From the NCBI GenBank assembly GCA_029887795.1, contig JARXPE010000004.1:1-62954 (forward strand): a DNA stretch of 62,954 bases, written 5' to 3'. The position numbers and the translations under genes are program-made. This document shows positions 32,017 to 39,815 of the stretch, in pieces (position 1 is the first letter of the stretch; each line of letters starts with the position of its first letter). The notes under the pieces are model-generated. The model saw nothing but the letters and a program-made list of their open reading frames with translations. It searched no databases and had not been told where the DNA came from. This stretch comes from Thermoproteota archaeon (GTDB lineage: Archaea > Thermoproteota > Methanomethylicia > Methanomethylicales > Methanomethylicaceae).

Positions 32017-33197
32017 ATACCACCCGATAGTACAGATTCTAAAGCCTCTGCAGGCATATTCATGAGCCCTATCAGTGTGGTCTTGCCCTTAAAACCAGAC
32101 CCAGAGATCTTCGTCTGGAGGATGCCTAAGTTCTTCAGATTTTGGAGGTATTCCCAGAATTGAGTGTGCTTCCTTGGCTCGATGGACCTCGTCTCGCAGA
32201 CAACTCTGTACACGGACTCTACTTCACCCATGGTGACGTATGCAGACTTGCTCTTCCTTAGAGCCCTCGCGACTGAGAGTAGGAATAGGCGCTCGTGGAG
32301 GGGGAGGTCCATTATTATGTGTATAGGGAATTGGAGGACGTCTGACTGGGCTCTCCTTACGTGCTCAGGAAGGATCTTGCTGGACCCCTCGGCGTCGGCG
32401 TATTTGCCAGACCTCCAAAGGAGCTCCAGCGCGTACCTTGCGTCCCCCCGCGGACCCGCTATCTCAGCTATCATGGAAAGGACCTCGTCGCTCACCGCGC
32501 CCTCCTTTATGGATTCCTGGCTCCTCATCTTTATAATGTCATACAATTCTTCTGATGTGTACCTATCAAAGCGTATAATGTTGTGGAGGAGGGTACTCTG
32601 GACACTTCTGTCCAGATCTGATATGAAGTCTAAGTTCCGAGTGATGAGAATCAAGCTCAGGCGCTGCGGCCTGCCTATGTACTCGTCGGCCACCCTAGTG
32701 AGAAAGTATAGCGGGGCGTCTTTCTCGTTAGCCACGAGGAAATCTATCTCATCGAGTGCGAGCAATAGGTAGGAATTCTCGCCTTCAAGCGTCTGCCAGA
32801 CGGTTCCAAAGAGCTCCTGTGCTGAGAACCCCCTCTCCGGGAGACCTGGTATGAGTTGCTGTGCCACTTTCCTCACTACGAGAAAGAGCGTCCGATCCTT
32901 GTAGCAGTTCACGTGGATGTACCTGAGGTTAAGCCCCCTCTCCTTCGCGAGCGACTCCACAGTCGAGCCGAACCTCTTGGCGACTGCAGTTTTGCCTACA
33001 CCGACATCGCCGACGAGTGTGACTTTCTGCGAGACTGAGCCGGGGGATTCGAATATGACCCGAAATATTCTGCCCAGAGACTTGAGCTGCGGCTCTCGGT
33101 GGACAAGGTTCGTTGGTACATGATCAGGGAATAGTGCAGACTCCTCCTTGAAGACGGTCGGCCGTCGCATCTCCTGGGCGATTATGTCATAGGCCAA
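32013..33197 (-). CDS. cdc6: Orc1/Cdc6 replication initiator
   Basis: The 394-residue protein is an archaeal Orc1/Cdc6 AAA+ protein. N-terminal VHREPQLKSLGRIF is followed by Walker A GDVGVGKTAVA near residue 66, YIHVNCYKDR, Walker B LLLALDEIDFL, sensor 1 ILITRNLDFISDLD and the box RFDRYTSEELYDII. GDARYALELLWR is the arginine-containing sensor 2. The C-terminal winged helix includes YVTMGEVESVYRVV and LQNLKNLGILQTKI. It precedes the ArsR gene with a 4-base overlap. The 177-base upstream gap (33198-33374) was searched by eye for origin-recognition boxes; none is convincing. Confidence 0.93.
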   Translation of the reverse strand: MAYDIIAQEMRRPTVFKEESALFPDHVPTNLVHREPQLKSLGRIFRVIFESPGSVSQKVTLVGDVGVGKTAVAKRFGSTVESLAKERGLNLRYIHVNCYKDRTLFLVVRKVAQQLIPGLPERGFSAQELFGTVWQTLEGENSYLLLALDEIDFLVANEKDAPLYFLTRVADEYIGRPQRLSLILITRNLDFISDLDRSVQSTLLHNIIRFDRYTSEELYDIIKMRSQESIKEGAVSDEVLSMIAEIAGPRGDARYALELLWRSGKYADAEGSSKILPEHVRRAQSDVLQFPIHIIMDLPLHERLFLLSVARALRKSKSAYVTMGEVESVYRVVCETRSIEPRKHTQFWEYLQNLKNLGILQTKISGSGFKGKTTLIGLMNMPAEALESVLSGGI

Positions 33198-33374
33198 CGC
33201 TTATACCCACAGACTAATAGGGCATGGGTTGATTTATGGTTTTTGTACTTTAGAAAAAACATAAAGCGGAGACAAGAGTGAAAGTAATAGCTTGGCTGGT
33301 TTGGTAGACTTATTTCAGAAGAGACGGAATTTTTCAAAAAGCCGTGTGTGAAAGAATTACGCAGACTCGGTAAT

Positions 33375-34373
33375 TTACTTTACACCGCGCCAGAGTTCGT
33401 CCGTCGATGGGGGCTCCAGTGGGAAGGTCATCCCTTGGAGGTCCATGTATTGTCTGCCCCCTGAAGCGGGCAACATCTCCCCGATCTGCGCATATGGAAT
33501 ACCAGATCTCTCCAAAGCAAGCTCTACTTGATGCTCCGAGCCGCGGGCGACGGTGAAAAGGAGTGACCCTGAGCTGATGAGCCTATAGGGGTCCAGCCCC
33601 AGCTCATTGCAGATTATTTGGGTCTCTCGGAGTACTGGTACGCGCCTCAGGTCTACGTAGACTCCGATGGAGGCTGCCTCAGCCAGCTCCCATACGCCCC
33701 CCAGAATCCCACCCTCGGTCAAGTCATGCATGGAAGTGACTCCCTCGATGTCCCTTAGGATTCGGCACTCTTTAACCACGCTTATGAGTGAGAGGAAGTT
33801 CTTGCAGGCGGATACAAAAGATTCTCCATAGCGGGATAGTATTTTTTTGTCTGAAGATAGTATGGCGGTCCCCTCAATTCCAGCGTATTTGGTCATGTAG
33901 AGCAGGTCGCCGGGTTTCGCGCCACCAGAAGTGAAGAAGCGGCTGTTTCTTACTATTCCTAGCATTGATCCGACCACAATTGGGCGTTCTATACCAGGTG
34001 TCACCTCGGTGTGACCGCCCACTATTGAAACGCCAATCTCCTTGGCGGCTGAGTCCATCTGTTGTGTGATTTTGTCAAGCGAATCGAGAGTTGAGCCCTC
34101 CGGGAGCAGTATGCACTGAAGGAACCACTTCGGCTCAGCCCCCCTGGTCGCGATATCGTTGGCGTTCACGTGGATCGCCAAAAATCCCAACTCTTCAATA
34201 GAGCCCGTAATGGGGTCTGACTTAAACGCCACAAGGTCTCCGCCTATCTTTATTATTGCGGCGTCCTCTCCGATGTTAGGACCGAGTAGGACAGACGGGT
34301 CGCCAGCTCCAAGGCGTGGGAATACGTAGTCCTTGAGAATCTCGTTAGGGACCTTACCTATATTGAGCCTCAT
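33375..34373 (-). CDS. AIR synthase-related protein (HypE/PurM-like)
   Basis: The 332-residue protein has the PurM superfamily layout: LLGPNIGEDAAIIKIGGDLV with the phosphate-binding acidic segment, IHVNANDIATRGAEPKW, VSIVGGHTEVTPGIERPIVV, AKPGDLLYMTKYAGIEGTAI, and VTSMHDLTEGGILGGVWELA, where the HD-GG motif resembles HypE. Hydrogenase maturation genes are not nearby and the HypE C-terminal Cys is absent, so it is probably one of the uncharacterised archaeal AIR synthase-like enzymes, ATP-dependent on an unknown substrate. It overlaps the THUMP gene by four bases. Confidence 0.8.
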   Translation of the reverse strand: MRLNIGKVPNEILKDYVFPRLGAGDPSVLLGPNIGEDAAIIKIGGDLVAFKSDPITGSIEELGFLAIHVNANDIATRGAEPKWFLQCILLPEGSTLDSLDKITQQMDSAAKEIGVSIVGGHTEVTPGIERPIVVGSMLGIVRNSRFFTSGGAKPGDLLYMTKYAGIEGTAILSSDKKILSRYGESFVSACKNFLSLISVVKECRILRDIEGVTSMHDLTEGGILGGVWELAEAASIGVYVDLRRVPVLRETQIICNELGLDPYRLISSGSLLFTVARGSEHQVELALERSGIPYAQIGEMLPASGGRQYMDLQGMTFPLEPPSTDELWRGVK

Positions 34374-34870
34374 TGGATCATGCCCCTCAATTTTCTGGCA
34401 TACCTCTCAGGGGGTCCTACGGAGATCGTTGTCCATTCCCCTATTATATCTATCCGAACTAATGTCTCTGGAGACTTTATCTGGACAGTGTGCCCAATGG
34501 ATGCGAGGGCTGATCCTACGGCTGATTCTACGTCTTGGCTTGACTTTATGTGGCGTCCCCTCCTTTGGCACTCTATGCGGACTTTGGTCCGCATTTTTGG
34601 CATCAGTTGTAGCACTGCGCCAATTATTGAAGCGAGGTCTGACTTTATCATCAAATCTACGGGTATTATCTGGTGGACGTAAGCGGTTGGACAGTTTCTA
34701 ACAAGAGCTGCAGCCTCGTCAGAGGATAATCTGGTGTTAATTAGAAGCAGACCCTTGTAATCGTGGGGGATTAATGAGGGGGCAGAGTCGGCGTGGAGTA
34801 TACAGTCAAAGATTTCCAGTTTCGCCGCCTCTTCCTTGCCGCAGGGCGTAGTCACGAGAAGTAAACCCAT
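34370..34870 (-). CDS. THUMP-domain protein
   Basis: The protein begins GLLLVTTPCGKEEAAKLEIF and has SSDEAAALVRNCPTAYVHQI, then MRTKVRIECQRRGRHIKSSQ with DVESAVGSALASIGH and TLVRIDIIGEWTTISVGPPE, the order and content of an isolated THUMP RNA-binding domain. Stand-alone archaeal THUMP proteins are often partners of tRNA-modifying enzymes, such as the Tan1-like partner of N4-acetylcytidine formation. It has no catalytic domain. ATG 34870 is the likely start. The overlap with the AIR synthase-like gene suggests the two act together or are simply co-transcribed. Confidence 0.78.
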   Translation of the reverse strand: MGLLLVTTPCGKEEAAKLEIFDCILHADSAPSLIPHDYKGLLLINTRLSSDEAAALVRNCPTAYVHQIIPVDLMIKSDLASIIGAVLQLMPKMRTKVRIECQRRGRHIKSSQDVESAVGSALASIGHTVQIKSPETLVRIDIIGEWTTISVGPPERYARKLRGMIQ

Positions 34871-34955
34871 AAAAATCACCTGTTGGATGCTCACCGGCTA
34901 ACGATGTGTGTTCACTTAACCATCACCTAAACGGTAAAAAATCATTGGTGAGTTC

Positions 34956-35897
34956 TCATATCCAGCCAAGTTTCTTGAAGTATATCACCATAATGATGGC
35001 GGGCAGAAACGATATGATCAAGAGTATTATGAAGGTAGTGTAAGGTCCAAGGAAGGTCCAAGGTCCAGTTTCAATGCCACCTGGCAGGGGGATGTTCATG
35101 CCATAGAAGGTGCCAACAAGGGTGGCTGGTATAGTAATTGTAAATATCACTGTCAAGATTACAAGCGCCCTGTTCATCCTCTGCTGTCCTAAGGTAAAGT
35201 CTGTGTCCTTATATATCTCGACCAGTTCCCGGCACATATCGGAGAGTTCCCATAGCTTCTCTATGTGATCCTTAAGGTCTGAGAAGTAAATCTCGAGGTC
35301 CTCCCCAGTCTGATCGCTGAGACCGTCCTCAAGGTCAGGAACGACCCTTCTCAGCGGAGACAATACCCTTCTGATGTCAGATGTCGTCCTCCTGAGGTTT
35401 GTGATCTCCAACAGGACTTCCTTCCTCACACTGAAGATATCATCCTCGAGATCTTCTAGTCGTTCCAGAAGGTTTTCCATTATTGGGAATATCGAGCTGA
35501 CGATCTCCCGGAGTATCTTGTAGAAGAGGGGCCCAACACCCTCGAGCGCGAATTTTCCTGTCTCCTTATACTGGGTCTCACACTTCATGAATACATTGTT
35601 TATTGCTTCGACGGTGCCATCGTGGATCGTCACCAAGAAGTTTTTCCCCACGAAGAAAGATACTTGGGAGGGGGTGCATCCTCCCTTCTCGCAGAGTCGT
35701 GTGGGAAACCTCAGCACTGTGAACATATAATCCTTATATTTCTCGACCTTAGTGAGGACCCGCTTGGACAGCGTGTCCTCGAGACTTAGGACGTGAAATG
35801 GGAAAGAGTTAGCTAAGGACATTACCTCTTCTTTTGTCGGACGCTCCAAGTTTATCCAAGTGATCTCCTCGGTCCTTAGCTCTTTCATACCAATCAT
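34956..35897 (-). CDS. corA: CorA-type magnesium/cobalt transporter
   Basis: The 313-residue protein ends with two membrane segments, the first around RALVILTVIFTITIPATLVG and the second around TTFIILLIISFLPAIIMVIY. Between them lies the CorA signature YGMNIPLPGG. The long N-terminal part is acidic and helical (SIFPIMENLLERLEDLEDDI), the cytoplasmic funnel of the pentamer. It imports divalent cations. It shares a promoter gap with DUF362: a symmetric TTTATAAA box at about 35918 could serve both strands. ATG 35897 gives a leaderless message; ATG 35888 is also possible. Confidence 0.93.
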   Translation of the reverse strand: MIGMKELRTEEITWINLERPTKEEVMSLANSFPFHVLSLEDTLSKRVLTKVEKYKDYMFTVLRFPTRLCEKGGCTPSQVSFFVGKNFLVTIHDGTVEAINNVFMKCETQYKETGKFALEGVGPLFYKILREIVSSIFPIMENLLERLEDLEDDIFSVRKEVLLEITNLRRTTSDIRRVLSPLRRVVPDLEDGLSDQTGEDLEIYFSDLKDHIEKLWELSDMCRELVEIYKDTDFTLGQQRMNRALVILTVIFTITIPATLVGTFYGMNIPLPGGIETGPWTFLGPYTTFIILLIISFLPAIIMVIYFKKLGWI

Positions 35898-35988
35898 TAG
35901 CTTTTAAAGGACAGGATATTTATAAAGAAAGTGCACAGATCGTGCTCTTTCGCTGGAACAAAAACGACGATTCGAGGGGTTGGCGTTA

Positions 35989-37080
35989 ATGGTTTCCGAG
36001 GTTTATTTCCTGGACCTGAGAAAGTGGAGGAATCCATTGAAGGGGATCGATTCGCTTCTGAAGACCACCATTGGAGATATAGATGCTGGCAAGAGCGTGG
36101 CGGTCAAAGTTCACTTCGGAGAGAGGGGGAATTACACTTACATCAGGCCTGCGTTTGTTAGGACGGTTGTGGATTTTTTAAAGGAGAGAGGCACCAGACC
36201 ATTTGCCACAGAGACCACGGCGTTATATCCCACTGGATTCAGGAGCAGTGCGGAAGAGGTCATAGAGACTGCGAGGTTCAATGGTTTCACTGAGGAAGGG
36301 TTGGGGTGTCCCATTGTGGTGGCGGATGGACCCTCTGGCGAGGATGGGGTTGAAGTTTTGCTTGAGAAGGTGTTCCGGGGGTGCCAAATCAGGCAGATTA
36401 GCGTGGCGAGGGGCATAGCGAATGCGGACGCTTTGGTGGTCTTGAGCCACGTCAAGGGGCATCTGCTCTCGGGCTTCGGAGGGGCAATCAAGCACCTCGG
36501 TATGGGTTGCACAACAAAGAGAGGCAAGAGGGAGCAGCATGCGGCACATGGGCTAGTGATCCATTATGAGAAGTGCACAGGTTGCGGCGAATGTGTTAAG
36601 GCCTGCAGGTTTTCAGCCATGAGCATGGAGGGCGGGCGACCAATAAGGGACGAGGATAAGTGTGTTTACTGCAACACGTGTATGTTTAGTTGCGATCAGG
36701 ATGCAATAACGCTTCTTGAGGACGGGAAGGAAAGGTTTCAAATAGCCCTAGCCCATGCGGCAGCGGGCGTTATGAGGGCGATGGTAGGAAAGCCTACGGT
36801 GTTCCTTAATTTTGTGCTGGACGTGACCGTTTTGTGTGATTGTGCGGCACCCGCCGGAAACATAATAACCCACAACGTAGGCATACTGGCGTCGAGGGAT
36901 CCTGTCGCCATAGATAAGGCCTCTCTTGACCTCATAGATATAAGCCCAATAATACCCGGGGTCAAGGCATCTTCTCCTGACCCGCTGGGTAAGCTAAATG
37001 GAACAGACAGTACGATACAGATCAAGGTAATGGAGGAGTTAGGTTTTGGAAGCACGGATTACAGGCTGATCGAGGTCTGA
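35989..37080 (+). CDS. DUF362 iron-sulfur protein
   Basis: The 363-residue protein begins VSEVYFLDLRKWRNPL and has VKVHFGERGNYTYIRPAFVR, PTGFRSSAEEVIETARFNGF and ALVVLSHVKGHLLSGFGGAI with KHLGMGCTTKRGKREQHAAHG, typical of the DUF362/COG2768 Fe-S proteins. A ferredoxin pair lies between: CTGCGECVKACRFSAMSM and CVYCNTCMFSCDQDAIT, binding two 4Fe-4S clusters. Function is unknown. ATG 35989 follows the TTG of a longer frame. It is followed 11 bases later by the phosphoesterase gene. Confidence 0.85.
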   Translation: MVSEVYFLDLRKWRNPLKGIDSLLKTTIGDIDAGKSVAVKVHFGERGNYTYIRPAFVRTVVDFLKERGTRPFATETTALYPTGFRSSAEEVIETARFNGFTEEGLGCPIVVADGPSGEDGVEVLLEKVFRGCQIRQISVARGIANADALVVLSHVKGHLLSGFGGAIKHLGMGCTTKRGKREQHAAHGLVIHYEKCTGCGECVKACRFSAMSMEGGRPIRDEDKCVYCNTCMFSCDQDAITLLEDGKERFQIALAHAAAGVMRAMVGKPTVFLNFVLDVTVLCDCAAPAGNIITHNVGILASRDPVAIDKASLDLIDISPIIPGVKASSPDPLGKLNGTDSTIQIKVMEELGFGSTDYRLIEV

Positions 37081-37091
37081 GGGAAGGACTG

Positions 37092-37463
37092 ATGCCAGAT
37101 TTTGTGGTGCACGAGCATAAAGCTAGGAAGCTGCACTGGGACCTAAGGCTGGAGCTTGACGGTGTTCTCGCAAGCTGGGCTGTGCCTAAAGAGCCGCCAA
37201 ACAAGGCTGGTGTTAGGAGGCTAGCGATAAGGGTGGAGGATCATCCTATTGAGTATAAGGATTTTGAGGGGGTGATCCCCGAGGGTAACTATGGGGCAGG
37301 AACCGTGAAAATATGGGACCGCGGCGGGTACTCCATAATAGAAAGGGCGCCAACAAAGCTCGAGATCTTAATGGATGGTAAGATCCTAAAAGGAAAGTAC
37401 GTCTTGCTGAAGTTCGATAAGGGAGGAAAGGATGCTTGGCTTTTCTTTAAAGTGAGAGATTAA
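37092..37463 (+). CDS. Stand-alone LigD-type 3'-phosphoesterase domain protein
   Basis: The 123-residue protein is the phosphoesterase (PE) module of DNA ligase D, which trims 3-prime ends during end joining. Signature residues are visible: FVVHEHKARKLHWDLRLEL at the N-terminus (two His and an Asp of the metal site), SWAVPKEPP, VEDHPIEYKDFEGVIPEG with the third catalytic His, and YGAGTVKIWD. No polymerase or ligase domain is attached. Free-standing archaeal PE proteins have been characterised, for instance from Korarchaeum. It follows DUF362 closely; the LigD ligase and polymerase genes are not in the window. Confidence 0.93.
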   Translation: MPDFVVHEHKARKLHWDLRLELDGVLASWAVPKEPPNKAGVRRLAIRVEDHPIEYKDFEGVIPEGNYGAGTVKIWDRGGYSIIERAPTKLEILMDGKILKGKYVLLKFDKGGKDAWLFFKVRD

Positions 37464-37585
37464 TTAGCATGAGTCCACAAAAGTTTTAAGCCAGCCAGAA
37501 TTCTCTGCCCAGATTGGCTGAAAATTAAGGTTGATAAATGTTCTTTGAGGGCCCGGGGCGGGGATCGAACCCGCGAGCTGGGGCT

Positions 37586-37600
37586 CTCCGCGGATGGGCT
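37586..37600 (-). other. tRNA-His intron 2, position 37/38
   Basis: The 15-nt insert AGCCCATCCGCGGAG follows G37. CUGUGG of the anticodon loop pairs with CCGCGG in the insert around a 7-nt loop, with a 3-nt AGA bulge at the downstream cut, a bulge-helix-loop form. Excision leaves the GGGGC/GCCCC stem closing a 7-base loop. Confidence 0.82.
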
Positions 37601-37628
37601 CCACAGGCCCCCGGGATAACCACTACCC

Positions 37629-37653
37629 TTCGGGGGTAGCGATTTCGCTACCT
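37629..37653 (-). other. tRNA-His intron 1, non-canonical position 9/10
   Basis: The 25-nt insert lies between the acceptor stem and the D arm. It forms a textbook bulge-helix-bulge: outer helix GCC:GGU, 3-nt bulge AAG, 4-bp central helix CGGG:CCCG, 3-nt bulge UAA, and inner stem GGTAGCG:CGCTACC. Cutting after the second base of each bulge restores UA at 8-9 and a perfect D arm. Confidence 0.85.
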
Positions 37654-37838
37654 TACCCGGGCCACCTAGGCCCTCAGCCCGAATTGGGCAGGATAAGATG
37701 CTCCAACATTATTATTTAACCCTGTCGGCAGAAATATCTTTGATTTTTAACTAAGAATTTTGGGCTTCTTTATCTTCATTTTTGTTAATAAACTGAGATC
37801 TAAGATATCTAAGCTTGAAACTAAAGGCTTTTTAGTTT

Positions 37839-37858
37839 ACCTTTACATATGTAAAGGT
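37839..37858. promoter_or_regulatory. 20-bp perfect palindrome, probable por operator
   Basis: ACCTTTACATATGTAAAGGT is its own reverse complement. It lies between a CTTTTTAG box A-like element (37829-37836) and the porG start at 37869, where a repressor would block transcription. No regulator gene is adjacent, so the binding protein is unknown. Confidence 0.6.
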
Positions 37859-37868
37859 GGGGAGGGGC

Positions 37869-38411
37869 TTGTTTTTAGAGATAAGGCTCCACGGAAGAGG
37901 GGGCCAAGGGGTTGTGACTGCTTCTGAGATGCTGGCGGAAGCCGCCATCCTAGAGGGCTATCATGGGCAGTCCATCCCGTACTTCGGAGCAGAGAGGAGA
38001 GGTGCGCCTGTGGTCGCCTCGGCGAGAATATCCGACAAGCCTATCAGGAGACACGGTCAGGTTTACACGCCCGATACCATATGCGTCTTCGATACCATGT
38101 TCGTCCTGAGGAAGGACGTAAGGGAGGGGCTGAAGGAGGGTGGAACGGCAATCGTGAATCACAAAAAGTTTCCGAAGATCGATAAATTCAGAGTATACGT
38201 CGTGGATGCAACGAAGATCGCAGTTGAGAATGGTCTGATGGTGGCTGGATGGGCTGTCGTGAATACTGCGATGGTGGGGGCGACAGCCAAGGTACTCGGC
38301 ATTATCTCAAAGGAGGTGCTGGAGAGTGTTGTCAGGAGGAGGTGGCGCGGTGAGCTAGGCGATAGAAACTTGCGTGCAACACTTAGGGCTTTCGAGGAGG
38401 TTAGAGGATGA
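37869..38411 (+). CDS. porG: Pyruvate:ferredoxin oxidoreductase gamma subunit
   Basis: The protein has the gamma-subunit pattern: EIRLHGRGGQGVVTASEMLA, GQSIPYFGAERRGAPVVASA, VYTPDTICVFDTMFVL, and VENGLMVAGWAVVNTAMVGA. It is the 2-oxoacid:acceptor oxidoreductase gamma domain. TTG 37869, after GGGGAGGGG, is the likely start; a GTG 12 bases upstream overlaps the palindrome. Length 180. It is the first of four overlapping por genes in the order gamma-delta-alpha-beta, the anaerobic archaeal arrangement. Confidence 0.92.
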   Translation: MFLEIRLHGRGGQGVVTASEMLAEAAILEGYHGQSIPYFGAERRGAPVVASARISDKPIRRHGQVYTPDTICVFDTMFVLRKDVREGLKEGGTAIVNHKKFPKIDKFRVYVVDATKIAVENGLMVAGWAVVNTAMVGATAKVLGIISKEVLESVVRRRWRGELGDRNLRATLRAFEEVRG

Positions 38412-38674
38412 AGTCGATTCTGTCAAAGCCATCAGAAGGTGCCAGCGGGTTGACGGGGATGTGGAGGATAAAGAGACCGATCATGGATACGGATAAATGC
38501 AACATGTGCATGCTCTGCTGGTTATACTGCCCCGAGGGAACCATAACGAAGAGGGCGGGCGGAAAGCCGAGGATCGTTTACGAGTACTGCAAGGGTTGCG
38601 GCATATGCGCAGAGGTCTGCCCTTCGAAGGCGATAATTATGCTCAGGAGGGAGAAGGGTGCTGTTGACAGGTAA
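38408..38674 (+). CDS. porD: Pyruvate:ferredoxin oxidoreductase delta subunit
   Basis: An 88-residue ferredoxin-like protein with two 4Fe-4S motifs, CNMCMLCWLYCPEG and CKGCGICAEVCPSKAI. It carries electrons from the catalytic subunits to ferredoxin. The ATG overlaps the porG stop by four bases and porA starts inside its 3-prime end. Confidence 0.95.
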   Translation: MKSILSKPSEGASGLTGMWRIKRPIMDTDKCNMCMLCWLYCPEGTITKRAGGKPRIVYEYCKGCGICAEVCPSKAIIMLRREKGAVDR

Positions 38675-39815
38675 CCACGCAGTAGCCTACGGCGTGAGGG
38701 ACGCCTCCGCAGAGGTAGTTGCAGCATATCCTATAACGCCGCAGACCCAGATCGTAGAGAAATTGGCAGAATTTGTGGAAAAGGGGGAGATGAGGGGCAG
38801 ATACATAAGGGTTGAGTCCGAGCACAGCGCAATGGCGGCGTGTATAGCTGCCGAGGCTTGTGGTGCGAGGAGTTTTACGGCGACCTCTTCCCATGGTCTT
38901 CTCTACATGAGCGAGATGATCTTCTGGGCGGGGCTTGGAAGCTTTCCCGTGACAATGGCTGTGGTGACAAGAACGCTGGCACCACCTTGGAGCATATGGA
39001 ACGAGCACACAGACATCCTCTCCCAAAGGGACGCCGGATGGGTGATTATGATGTGCGAGAGCGCTCAGGAAGCCTATGATACGGCTATACAGGCTTTCAG
39101 GATAGCGGAAGACGAGAGGTTGGTGCAGCCTGTGATGTACGGGCTGGATGCATTCTCTGTGTCGCATACCGCGGAAGAGGTTGATCTCTTAGAGAAGAAA
39201 GATGTCGAAGGTTACCTACCACCATTGGAGCCGTCTAGGCTCAGGGTTTACATGGACCCTGAAAATCCAGGAACATTCGGGAACTTGGTCGGTCCGGACA
39301 GGATGATGGAGATTAGGCACTCCATAAAGGAGGCATTTGATAGGGCGCGGGTTGTGATAAAGGATGCGGTGAGGGATTATGAGAAGATCAGTGGGAGGAG
39401 ACAGGTCGGGCTGATAGAGGAGTACAGGTGCAGCGATGCAGAGGTGGTAATGATTACAACGGGCGCCTCCAGCGGGGACGCGAAGGACGCAGCGGACTAC
39501 CTCAGGGACGAGGGTGTCAGGGCAGGGTTAGTGAGGCTTAGAGTCATCAGACCGCTGCCCCGTGAAGAGATCTCAGACGCGGTAAAGGGCGCGAAGGTTG
39601 TTGCCGTCGTGGACAGGGACTACTCCTTCGGGTACGGGGGTATATTGGCGGGAGAGCTGGAGGGATACATTGGAAAGAAAATGTGTAGGTTTGTTGCAGG
39701 GCTGGGAGGGAGGGACCTGACCCCAGAGGACTTTAAAGGGATAGCCATGAAGGCGCTTGAGATGGGGGAGAAGGGAGATGTAAGTAAAGAAATCTGGTGG
39801 GGGCTTAAGGGATGA
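38658..39815 (+). CDS. porA: Pyruvate:ferredoxin oxidoreductase alpha subunit
   Basis: The 385-residue alpha subunit has LTGNHAVAYGVRDASAEVVA, AAYPITPQTQIVEKLAEFV, the YIRVESEHSAMAACIAAEAC segment, FTATSSHGLLYMSEMIFWAG and the C-terminal VVAVVDRDYSFGYGG. The GTG at 38658 overlaps porD by 17 bases; TTG 38664 is an alternative. It pairs with porB to oxidise pyruvate to acetyl-CoA and CO2. The YPITP segment and overall length agree with pyruvate-type enzymes; other 2-oxoacids cannot be ruled out by sequence alone. Confidence 0.94.
   Translation: MLLTGNHAVAYGVRDASAEVVAAYPITPQTQIVEKLAEFVEKGEMRGRYIRVESEHSAMAACIAAEACGARSFTATSSHGLLYMSEMIFWAGLGSFPVTMAVVTRTLAPPWSIWNEHTDILSQRDAGWVIMMCESAQEAYDTAIQAFRIAEDERLVQPVMYGLDAFSVSHTAEEVDLLEKKDVEGYLPPLEPSRLRVYMDPENPGTFGNLVGPDRMMEIRHSIKEAFDRARVVIKDAVRDYEKISGRRQVGLIEEYRCSDAEVVMITTGASSGDAKDAADYLRDEGVRAGLVRLRVIRPLPREEISDAVKGAKVVAVVDRDYSFGYGGILAGELEGYIGKKMCRFVAGLGGRDLTPEDFKGIAMKALEMGEKGDVSKEIWWGLKG

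Larger units (their letters stand above)
37550..37663 (-). tRNA. tRNA-His (GTG) with two introns
   Basis: The unspliced gene is 114 nt including the extra 5-prime G(-1) at 37663 and discriminator C at 37550, both tRNA-His hallmarks. The acceptor pair is GCCCGGG/CCCGGGC, the anticodon stem GGGGC/GCCCC with loop CTGTGGA (GTG) after splicing, and the T arm GCGGG-TTCGATC-CCCGC. Removing 25 bases after position 9 and 15 bases after position 37 leaves a normal 74-nt molecule with UA at 8-9 and D arm GGGTAGTGGTTATCCC. CCA is not encoded. Confidence 0.9.

Noticed and set aside
33198-33374. Replication origin next to cdc6
   Set aside because: No repeated origin-recognition boxes or clear AT-rich unwinding element could be seen by eye. 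GC-skew or motif search would be needed.
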